Assembly (NCBI RefSeq): GCF_001649575.2
Contig: NC_051448.1
Span: 21,421,204 to 21,485,203, forward strand
Reading direction: 5' to 3'
Source: Kryptolebias marmoratus
Lineage: Eukaryota; Chordata; Actinopteri; Cyprinodontiformes; Rivulidae
DNA: 64,000 nt
Position numbers and translations under genes: made by a program. Below are positions 32,990-43,700 of the stretch, piece after piece. The notes beneath the pieces are model-generated. The model searched no databases. It was not told where the DNA came from and saw nothing but the letters and a program-made list of their open reading frames with translations. Each line of letters opens with the position of its first letter. Position 1 is the stretch's first letter.

Positions 32990-33061
32990 TGCCCAACTGG
33001 GACTTGAACCCATGACCCTGAGATTAAAAGTCTCGTGCTCTACTGACTGAGCTAGCTAGGC
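32990..33061 (-). tRNA. tRNA-Lys(UUU)-like sequence, possibly a pseudogene
   Basis: The minus strand shows acceptor GCCTAGC pairing with GTTGGGC (with two G-U), D arm GCTCAGTCAGTAGAGC, anticodon loop CTTTTAA (anticodon TTT) between CGAGA and TCTCA, variable GGGTC, and T loop GGGTTCAAGTCCC. It closely matches vertebrate tRNA-Lys. Oddities are a C-A mismatch at the outer pair of the anticodon stem and one base fewer than the reference in the T stem, giving 72 instead of 73 nucleotides. These leave open whether it is active, a pseudogene or a SINE head. A GATA microsatellite and a gap lie directly upstream. Confidence 0.75.
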
Positions 33062-33062
33062 T

Positions 33063-33087
33063 CTGAGAGAGAGAGAGAGAGATAGAG

Positions 33088-33182
<95 letters not shown>
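33063..33182. repeat. GAGA/(GATA)n microsatellite
   Basis: CTGAGAGAGAGAGAGAGAGA passing into about 24 GATA units, running directly into the N gap. The open frames across it are compositional. Confidence 0.98.
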
Positions 33183-33282
33183 NNNNNNNNNNNNNNNNNN
33201 NNNNNNNNNNNNNNNNNNNNNNNNNNNNNNNNNNNNNNNNNNNNNNNNNNNNNNNNNNNNNNNNNNNNNNNNNNNNNNNNNN
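33183..33282. other. Assembly gap (100 N)
   Basis: Run of N, following the GATA repeat on which assembly evidently stopped. Confidence 0.99.
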
Positions 33283-36200
33283 CTTGTTTCTTTTGTTTCT
33301 TAGACCAAAAGTCATCAATAAGGCTAAAGAATGAGTTGGACTGAAACAAAAACAAAATTAAAAGCGGAGAGGCCTAAAATGTATTTTTTTTTTGTTGTTA
33401 TTGAATTTTTTATATATATGATTTTTTTGATTGTAACTAGAAATGTCAAATTAGACTCAATAAAGACTACATGAGGGCTATTCAACTGCTCAACAAATAT
33501 GTCCTTCATACATACATACATATATACATACACAACTAAGTTTGCATACCAATGAATTAAATTAAAATAAAACTGGATTTGAAATCGTAAATTAATTTTA
33601 CAAAATGACAATAATTGCTGAATGTCTTGCCCCTGTGTAACTGTGGCTCAGCAGTTTGGTTGATTCGCCCTGGACTACATGTATTTATCCTATTGCTGAA
33701 AGTGGTAACACTTAAGTTAAAAAGTTGGGTGTAGCAAAACCTTAAATTTGCACCCCAACTTTTAAAAAAATGGAAGTGCAGTTGCTGCATTGATTAGGAG
33801 CAATTGAATCACATGTACACTCTATTTCTCCTAACTGAGGATGTTTAAAGAGCTATTTACAATGGGTAAGATAATATTGTTCATATTTTTTACACAGAAT
33901 CCTAGTTAAAAATGCCCTTGAAAGAATACAGACTCTGGAGAAAATATTTTTTTTATGCTTTTTAAATGTAATGAAGGCATCAGCTGTTTTACTGACTGTA
34001 CAAAAAACACTATAAGGTGGTCCTGCCAATGTTTTTTGGAGAAAACCAGATAAACAAAAGGAAACCCTGCAAGAAAAAAATATGTGTTCCAATAACATCT
34101 ACTCGGAGGGCTTCACTTATCTCACAGCATTTAACTAGCTGAAAAGAAACCACAACAAACTGGCATTGTAACAAAGTGTAGACATGTACTTCAAATATAC
34201 AAAGACTGTTTCAAATTTAGAAAATTTAAACAAATACAAGCACATTTTGCATTCATAAAAACCTATTTATTCATATGAGCATGCATGTAAACCAAACACT
34301 TAAAAGCACAACATAACTATTTGAACACAGGGATATTTATTGTCAGGCGTGAGTTGCATTGCAGTTGTGTGAGCCCCCCACTGTTATTGAAGCAATCACA
34401 TTTTTCTCAAGGCAGTGGCTATTTTTTATTTTTTCATTTTATGTTTGTTTGTTTGTTATTCATTATCTTTGTTGGCTACACAGTTTGTACTGAATTAATA
34501 ATTAATTACTAATTTTATGTATTCAGGCAGTCTATGTCATTAATTGATAAGAGTCAAACACATTCCATACATTTTAAATTTGGTTGAAATGGTGCCTGGG
34601 GTATAGATTGTTAAATACAAGTTGATAAAAACAAAACAAACAAACAAAAAAGTATTCAGGAATTTTGAAGGGTGTCAATGCAGCAGCTGTCAGAAAGTCA
34701 AGGCCAAGGAAGCAGGGGTGCGGAGGGCGATGCAGCACAGATAAAAAATTCACACCAAAAATAAAAAAAGAAAATGGTTAAAAACAAACTTCATCAGTGC
34801 TGTGTGTGTTTAAAATCTAAACCTAATTTGATAATATTGTGTTTTGTAAATCTGGTATATAAACAATGTGCAAAATTTTACAACAGCTTAAAATGTAGCG
34901 TTTAAAAAAAGCCATTCATTTTTCTGTATTTTGTTTTGTTTATTAAAACCGTAGTCATGTATTTAACTGTATTTTTAGATGCTAAAGAGTTTTCAATGTA
35001 TGCAAATACCCTTTTGGCTTTCTGTATATTTATCTGTTGCTTGTAGTTTGGTTCTGTCCTTGTCTTGGGTAACCACAGCTGCAAAACTTTTCCACCCTGT
35101 TGATTTTAAACAAGCAAGCAGGTCTACCAGCTCCTATGTGTCATCCAAACTAGTCATTCTTGCTTTGCTTTGGTGTGGAGTGCTTTATATATGATCTTCC
35201 TCTACTCCTTTCCTGTCAGTGTTATCAGCGGAACATCATTTAAAAAAACAGGGGTGATCTTTTCTGGAAGATATCCGAACCCATACATCCGTATGGTGAC
35301 CATTCAATACAAATACAACACCCCTAGTAAAGTGCCATCTAAACTGAATGTATGTATTTTCTTATCATGAGTTGATTTAAAAGGTTAGGATGATCAGTTA
35401 AGACATTTTTAATTGTATTGTTGCAGCTAAAATTGGAAACTGCTACATGTGATAATACAGAAAATAAGGTCCTTGCAAGAAAATATTAAAATATTAAAAC
35501 CAAGGCAACTTCATTTATATGCTCCACCTACTGTATATATTTAATTTTTGAACAGGGTAGCCTTGTCTATATTTTACAGTTTAGGAATTATTACCTAAAA
35601 CTTCAGGTTTTGGACAGAGCATGGAGTACATTTTGTTTTATACAAACTGTTTGTGACTAAGAAATAAAAAAAGTACCAAAAGTTGTTGCAGTCATAAAGG
35701 TAACAACATAAAATGTGGTGAAAGGAGCAGATAGGCAGAAATAAGGACACAGTATGATTCAGGGAAATCTCACTTAATGTGGTGTTTATTCATTCATTTG
35801 ATCCATTTTCCAATGCTCCCAAAGCCCAATGTTGGCTGAGAGTCTTTATTTGTCATTATCTGTGTATCATATGAGTACATGGAAATAGATGCACAGTCAG
35901 CTCATTGTGTTGTTTATTAAAATGTTTTCACTACAAGCTTCCCTGTAAACCCGCAGAAAAGAATCTGGTTTATTCAGGAGCTTAAGGACATCTAAACAGA
36001 TCCAACAGACTGAATGGAAGCAGCTGATAGGCAACAGGTCTGAGCTGAAGGGTTGGTTCTTCGTAACCCATTGCTAATATTTATTTATTGTGTTAGTGTA
36101 CCAGTGAAGTTGGGAAAACCTCAGATAAAACAATTTACCTGCATTCATATTTATTGCTTTTGTTGACAGTAGTTGTGCGCTCAACATATAATAAAACAAT

Positions 36201-36654
36201 AATAATAAAACAGTCCTTAAAGCTTGCTTTGTACGTGTTACACTAAGAAGTGATTTTATGTTTTATTGTATTAAATATTCAATTAGTCACCTATTAGACT
36301 CACACAATAATTTACAAATTTTACATTATTTGTACAATCAATAAAGCCTGTTGTCCAGTATATACAGTATGTTATTAGCATGGCATATACAGTTGAAAGA
36401 AAACAAATGCATCAAAATCAAAAGCAAACATATTCAGATAACTGAATACAATCAGACCCCAAAAAGTGTAAGAATGGGCAAAGTTACTTTCATTTCCATC
36501 CTCACTGGGTAATAATGTTTAGTTCTTAAACACTCTTGTGACTGTCAAAAACTATAACTCATTTTTTTAGTTTAATACCAAGTTTTATTATCCATGGTTC
36601 TTGTGAGTTTAGTTTTTATTTTTAGTGTTGTGAGTTTTAGGTTAATGTCTGTAA
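33283..36654. other. Intergenic, AT-rich, few features
   Basis: AT-rich DNA upstream of the visible opn5 exons. Part of the foldback family is at 33825-33918. The opn5 promoter and first exon should lie in this general region, but no methionine-led segment resembling an opsin N-terminus with a phase 1 donor was seen. Confidence 0.45.
33825..33918. repeat. Foldback MITE family, terminal fragment
   Basis: TTTCTCCTAACTGAGGATGT, AAAGAGCTATTTACAATGGG and TAAGATAATATTGTTCAT match the ends of the elements at 25239-26178 and 60005-60854. Only one arm remains. Confidence 0.6.
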
Positions 36655-37030
36655 ATTTGACTAGGTTATAACCATTTATATGCTTACTAAGGTCAGCTGG
36701 CTGTGGTGGCCTTTGGACTGACTCCAAAGGTTAATCCGTTTTAAATATACATCTAATGATTACTTTTTAAATGTTTCATTAAAATGTGTCCAGTGGTTCA
36801 TGAGATATCTTGCTAAGAGATAAACAATGAAAAACAACAATGGGATGTTAAGAGTTTGAGATACTTTTTATAAGCTAACCCTGATCTGTACTTCTCCACA
36901 ACTGTGTTGCTGACCTCTATGGAGAGTTCCTTGGTCTTCATGCTGTTCTTGCTTGATGGTACCCCAAAACTACTAAGATGTGTTGACTCTGGGCCATCAG
37001 AGCAGGTGTGTGTCCTGTGATCATTTGACA
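36655..37030. repeat. Two adjoining fish repeat fragments
   Basis: Around 36660-36750 the words TATGCTTACTAAGGTC and AAAGGTTAATCCGTT are shared with 47470-47555. From 36860 to 37030 the text (complement TCAAATGATCACAGGACACA, with the stretch TCCTTGGTCTTCATGCTGTT) matches a common teleost repeat. Ends are not defined. Confidence 0.5.
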
Positions 37031-37604
37031 CTTAGATTACTCGCAGGCGGATTGTATTTACCTGCTTGTGTGGATTCTAAAGGTAACTGTTAGGGATTCA
37101 AAGCAAAATACATGAATACATATGCAAGCACTACCATTCAAATTATTATATATTTTTTGATTATCTAAAACAAATTTCTCCCATATAACTTTATTATTTT
37201 TAATACCATGGAGGTGCATACTTTTGCAGCCTACTCCATGATATAAGATGAAATGTTCATATTGCCACTAACAGGACTCCAGAGATGACAGCCTTTTTGC
37301 ACCTCTTCCACATCTTACATCTATTTTGTACAAATGCAGACCTTAAAGCTTTTAAACCAATCTTCCACTTCAGTGGTTTCCCACACCGATTGCCATTAAA
37401 TATTTCTGTGCCATTCAGACAATAACATTTTACAGCATAAGCTGGTAGCAGTTCACTTTGTCAATTGTACCTTTTCAAACAAGTCATTGTATATATATGT
37501 AATGGATCTGCCAGCACTTCTCTGACTTGTATGCAGTTTTTTTTTTGGAAAACCCATAATTCTCTGAAGCATTTTCCATCTGCTCTTTTCTTTCTCTTTG
37601 ACAG
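37031..37604. other. Sequence before first visible opn5 exon
   Basis: AT-rich. Ends in the pyrimidine-rich tract TCTTTTCTTTCTCTTTGACAG. No exon or promoter element could be supported. Confidence 0.4.
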
Positions 37605-37724
37605 GAATTCTGTCTGCAATAGGAAATGGCTATGTCATCTATATGACCATCAAACGCAAGACCAAGTTGAAGCCTCCTGAGCTCATGACTGTCAATCTTG
37701 CCATTTTTGATTTTGGCATATCAG
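37605..37724 (+). CDS. opn5: opn5 exon: TM1 end to TM2
   Basis: Acceptor TTTGACAG ends at 37604 and donor GTACTG starts at 37725. It enters and leaves in phase 1. The peptide reads ILSAIGNGYVIYMTIKRKTK and continues with LKPPELMTVNLAIFDFGIS, covering the conserved Asn of TM1, the first cytoplasmic loop and most of TM2. The human counterpart begins at the same place, GILSTFGNGY. Confidence 0.95.
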
Positions 37725-40700
37725 GTACTGTAATCCAATTTAGAAGCAAACAAAACAAAACATGGATTTGTGACATTTCACCAGAAGGACTGTCTGGCTG
37801 TTTCTGGGTTTTTGTACCCAAAATGACTTTTATCAAGTAATATATGTACATAGTGTCATATTGGATATTGCAGTCACATATAGAAGTGTCTGTATATTTG
37901 TACTTAACGTCTGTTCTTATATCCATTCCACAGATGTATGTTTTGCAGTTTCTTCTGTGCACAATTATAATAATGATTTCGAACACAGGATAACAGAGTG
38001 TGAGCTGCAAGTTACCCTCTGTAATAGCCACATTAATAAATTACCCATAAGCAGCAAGATGTGTCAAGTGAGCAGGTGGTAGCACCCTGAAAAATAAACC
38101 AGTTTTCTCAGGTTTTCCATTGTGCTGAGTCCTGTAATTCAAAACTCAGATCACAAACTGACCTGTTTTCCAGTCTGAAGTTTGAAAACTAGTGACGTCC
38201 ATTACTGTTTCATTCTTAAGTCAAAGAAAGTACTCCAAATGCTGTATTCCTCTCTCATTGTACCATATCTGGATTACTCTTTAGAGGTGTAGGGCAGCAC
38301 ATACAAAACAGCATGGGAACCTTTGTGTAAACTTCTGAAGAAAGCCATCAGTATAATTTGAACAAACCAACATGTTATTCTACAAAAAAAGTTTCTAATG
38401 TTCCCTCAAAAGAGAGAGACAAAGAGAGGTAGAGAAGGCTTTTAACTTTGGGTCAATTTGACCCAAAAGCCATAGGAGGGTTAAATACAAAACTGCACAA
38501 ATGCTGTATATACTGTACTTGTGCCTGTAAATATCAAAAATATGTTTTTAAATAGTAATGAAACCTATAATTTTAAAAGAAGAAATAATTAGAAAATTTG
38601 AAATTGGGGTTTCTGCAGAAATCAGCCAATTAAACTTAATCCTTTTTAATGCCAATTTAATGCCATTTTGTAACATTTTTAACGTCATTGACAGGGAATT
38701 CATAAATTGCACATTTTTTATAATGACATTTTTATGCTAATGTTTTATGCAAATGCATAAACTTTTACACTTGTTTTGTTGTTTGTCTTTAAGTTATGTT
38801 CCTTATTTTGTAAGCTTTTTCTTTCAACTCTAACCTAATGAAGCGAGCATCAAAATCAAAAGAGGCCTGGTGCAGAACTCAGTCTCGTTGATGTGGAGTG
38901 CAACACTTTAAATGTGTGATGGACGTCTCCCTTGTATGGTTTTTTAAAACATGACAAATTAATTCAGTTTAGTGATTTTCTCTGTAGATAGCAAATCTAA
39001 ATACAAAGTTGCTGTGCATCATCATCAATCTTCCCTTGATATCAAATCTGTTTGATGTTGTTTATTCCTACGACCAGTTGGTCACGAAGACTATGCCTTC
39101 ACTTCATTAGACTGAGCTACAAGCAGTCTTACCTTTTCACATGTTTACTATTTTGTCTCTTTTACTACATTGCTTTGTGGAACAAAGCCACATTAACCCC
39201 CCTTGCCTCCTCAATCCATTCAGAAATCTCGCTGAGGCAGCCAGAAGACATCCAGGCTTGAAGAGTTTTTTGAAAGTGCATATTGACACCCATTGTCCCA
39301 AACATATTTTTTTATTTTATTTTCACAAACACTGCAAAATCTTTTGTCATTGTGACCATTAACAGGCTGCAGCCATACCTTAAATTCCTTGTCTTCCAAC
39401 CATTTATGCTATTCCATTTACCCCTTTTGTCTCTGCTTCTGACATTTTTATGTTTTTCCTCCAAGGTGCAGTCTTCCTACAACTGGACGCTAACTCTCCA
39501 AAAACAATAACCTAAATGGTTCTGCATGTTACGCTAATGTACATTAAAGCAATTATTCATAACTGAAATCCCCTTATCAGCGAGTCTGGCTGAGAGATTT
39601 CCAAAACCGCTCATCTCATCTTATTTTTTTAAAAACTAATGAAAATATTTAATGTCACTGAGATTTAAAGTCAATGCTTTTTAACACCAAGAGGAAACCC
39701 TGTAAGTGCTAGAAAAGCTATGAAATCATTTTGTATTTCTGTTTGTGGAGTCAAACTAAACTGACACTTTCAAGTCAATTTTGTAATGCTAGTCTGTTTG
39801 ACCCCCACATTCTGGCTGATTTTTTTATATCATAGGTGGGTTGTTATTTGGTGTGAAACTATAGCTTTCTTTGTCTCTAACTTTGGTCACCACTAAAGCA
39901 GAGAATCTGACCAAACCCCACTGGAGATTTGGCACTGCAAAAATTAAAATTAGCTTCCAACATGTAGGAACAAGCAACTGCATACATTAAAGATATTTGC
40001 TGAGACCTTTTGTAATGAGTGGCACCATTTTGCCTGAACAAACTAGAGTGCAGGAGAATCAAGGAACACAGATTACATGCACTGTAGTTGAAATTAAATA
40101 ATTTAATTATTAAAAATCAAGAAAAACTTCTGAGAACATTCTGTATAACAGTGCCTTTGTAAACTGGAAAGGAAACTTGGACAGAAAACTTACAACCACC
40201 ATTTTCCTTTTAGCAGTGCAATCACAATCAGCTTTACACTCCAACAGAAAGAAGCAGTACAACAACCTCCTACACCAGTCACCTGATGAGAATAAAACAA
40301 CAGAACATCCCGACAGTCATAAAGCTGCAGTAGACAAGTTTGTTTTTTGGTGTGACTCCCATAAACTACAGATAAACACCTCAAAAACTGTTGAGTTATT
40401 TCTGGATCCTAAATCAATCAGTGACCAGAGTCCCATAGCCATACATGGCTGTTCCATTTAACTCCTTACCACACGACGGCCCGCCCGTGGGCCGTTTTAC
40501 TGCCTTTTCTATTCAAATCTGTAGTTTTTGCTACATTTATTGTTTTTATAAACTTGAATTTCAAAATAGCGGTGTTTTGGCGCCACTTTTGATTGACGTT
40601 TTGTCTGGGTTGCTCTCTGCCCCCCCTAGAGCCCCTCTAATTTCCCATGCTTAAAGTCGTGAAAGTCTCCTCTCCTCATTTGCAAGTCTATAGCTCCGGT

Positions 40701-43700
40701 CAGTCAGCTCTCAAGCGGGTTCTGACACCACAGGTGGGTAGCCAATGAAATTGCGGTCACATGATTTTTCTGGGAGGGGGGTCGGAACTTTTCATGACTT
40801 CTGCGTATAATGGTCTAACAGTGAGGCTGCTTCATGCGTCCTGCGGTGAAGACTGTTTTTTGTACTTTTTTCGTCATAAAAGCTGACAAAATGACCAAAG
40901 GAGATAAAATACACAACAGATGAAGTTCTGGAGCTGGTGAAGAAAAGAAACAGCGACTTTTTAGACCGGGATATATCTGATAAAAAGAGCGATGCCTTTC
41001 TCGAAGGATAATTTGTCCGAGATCAGTAAGTACTAACGTTTTTTTTCACAAGTACTCATTGTTTATATGCTGCTTACATTGTTTATAGATGGCGCTTTGT
41101 TTATCGGTGTGTGTGCTAAATGTCAGGATAGTTGTGAGTTAGTTTCATATTCAGACATAGTAACTATATGTATCATGCTAAAGACAGATTTTGTGTGTTT
41201 CGAAGTACTTACTAAAGTATTACTTGAGAAAACAAAAGTCTCTGTCTTTTATTTACTTTTTAGCTGTGTCCGTTTTAGCTGTGTATAATGAGGTAGGGGG
41301 GTGGAGGTCAGTAGCTTAGCATGTCAGTGTTTGTGAGGACAGAAACGTTAGATGGAGCGGGGGACTCACTGTGGAGACCCCTGAAAACAGAGCAGCCGAC
41401 AGAAAAAGGAGAGGTGTTTGTGTGAATGAAAACATGAAAGCTAGGATGTATGAAGAAGCTCCTTCTTTTTATTTTCTCCATGAACGGCTCAGTGAGGGGG
41501 AGGGGGGCGGCAGACATTTTGGTCAGGTCGCTTCAAAGTGAGAGAGGACACGACCTAGCACCGCCATCTTGTTTTTCGTGTGAGGCGGGTGTGTGTGTGT
41601 GGTGGTGGTGAGGGGGGAGAGTCGACGGTCTGACATTTTGGCCAGGGCGGACACCATAGTCTGGACGGACATGATGAAGCACCGCCATTTGTGTGTGTGT
41701 GAATGTATTTATAACTAATGAATAACAAATTGTTTTTTTAAATTATTTTTGTCATTTGAGGCCTGCAAGTGACTCCAAGCCAGAACAGGAAGAGCTGAAT
41801 GAGCATTCGGAGCGGGTGGCAGCTTTGACGTCAGCGAAGCTCCGGAGCTTTGTGCAACTAAAGGGGGCACCCTAAAAATATGTAACTGGACACTGAATTT
41901 GAAGTAGAAACAGTGAAATGGTTTGTATATAGTTTATGTGTGGCAGTAGTTTGTGAGTAGTTTATTTCAATGTAATTACTTTTTTTCAGTAAATAAACAT
42001 TTTGACAAATTGAACTTGTTTTGGGACATTTTTTATGATGTACTTTAGAAAAAATAAGTATTTTATTGTGTTTATTTATCTTCTACTGTATAATAATCAT
42101 ATTGAGAGTGACTTCATTTGCAGAACAGGATTCGTCTCAGCGTCACCTTTCATTTGAGCCCTCACTGACGCCTGTATGTTGAAGCATGTAGGAGTTAGAG
42201 CTTTCTGAAGTTACATATCCATNTTTAGGTAGGACCTGGACTTTCCCTCAGAAAAACATCTCAATTATAGTGATTCTTTTGTGCTAATTTTCTAAAATTT
42301 GAACTCCACAACAATAAAACTTCATTCTACAGCCTCATTTGGTTTTTCCGGTCTCAACACCCTTCCTCCATGTACAGTAAGTTGATGAAAAAAGAGAAAA
42401 ATCTAGGAGAGAAAAAAATGTTTGAAATCTCAGTTTTCACTTCAATAACTACTAATTGGTTAAAGTTACAATCATTTTGACTGCTCAGGCAAAACATTCC
42501 AAGTGTTAACTTCACATGGAGCCTAATCTTTAGTTTGAACCACAAAAGGCTGACGAATAGCATCTAATTTAATTTGGGTACGTCTTTTCCAGGCTTCTTA
42601 AACTTTTTGAGGTGGAGTGCTAAGGGGTTAACAGGTTACATCTTTTAAATATTTAGGTGTGTACTTAGATGGCAATCTGTGTTGGCGCACACATGTGGCA
42701 AATATATGTGCAAAGGTTCACCAGCGTCTCTATTTTCTTAGACTACTTCGATTGTGTGGCAATTCTAAAATGATAATGTTGATCTTTTATAGGGCAACCA
42801 TCGAGTCTATCCTGAGATATGTCATTACAGGATGGTTTGGAAATCTTACTGTTAAATTAAAGAATCAAATTCAAAGTCTGGTGAAGATGGCAAGTAAGAT
42901 CATTAACACTCCGGATCTATCTTCTCCATAACACCTGTTTGAACAGGCTACCATCAGGCAAGCTCAGAACATCTTGTCTGATGGGTCACATGTGCTTGCA
43001 TCAGAATACGTTCTTATGAACTCAGGAAGAAGGTTCAGGGTCCCCCTGTGTAAATACAATCATCTGAAATATTCATTTGTACCACTCTCCATTAACCTGA
43101 TAAATGGCCGACTAGCGGAGCCTGGACAGAGTAATAGGATGTCTAGACGGTGATCAAGAGTATGATGTAGAGGATGTATTGTATGTGTATGGAAATGGTT
43201 ATGGGGTTGTACTGCCGATCTGACATTTGTGCTTTTATGTATTTATTTATGGTTATTTGTCCTCTTGGATGAGGTTTTTATTGTTGTATTGTGTTTTTTT
43301 GCCCCTGTTTCCAAGACAAATTTCTCCTGTGGAAGACTAATAAATTATCTTATCTTATCTTACAACCATGAGAAGAAAATGTGCCATTACTGTTTTTTGT
43401 CAGTAGTTTAAAGTTTGAGCCTTGCAGCTTTTAATAGATCCTGTGCAGTGATGTCATCAAGACATTTGTTCCTCTATGAAGGATGACAATAAGTTGTGTA
43501 TTGCATATAGCTATGTGTATTTAGATTAGTGTTTATACACATACTGTAGTTGGTTGTTGCTATGAAAGGCGAAAGTGGTGGAAACGTGCCTAGTCACAAT
43601 TCTGACACCGTGAGACCTCACAGTGAGGAAACACGCCTTATCTGAGCAGGAGGGTGAGAGCAACCATTCCATATCAGGATGGCATCACCCAACCTGTGGT

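Noticed and set aside
33052..33355. Open frames with LSIYLSIY repeats
   Set aside because: Translation of the GATA microsatellite plus N.
35170..35370. Candidate opn5 first exon
   Set aside because: The frame MIFLYSFPVSVISGTSFKKT does not resemble an opsin N-terminus and has no phase 1 donor.
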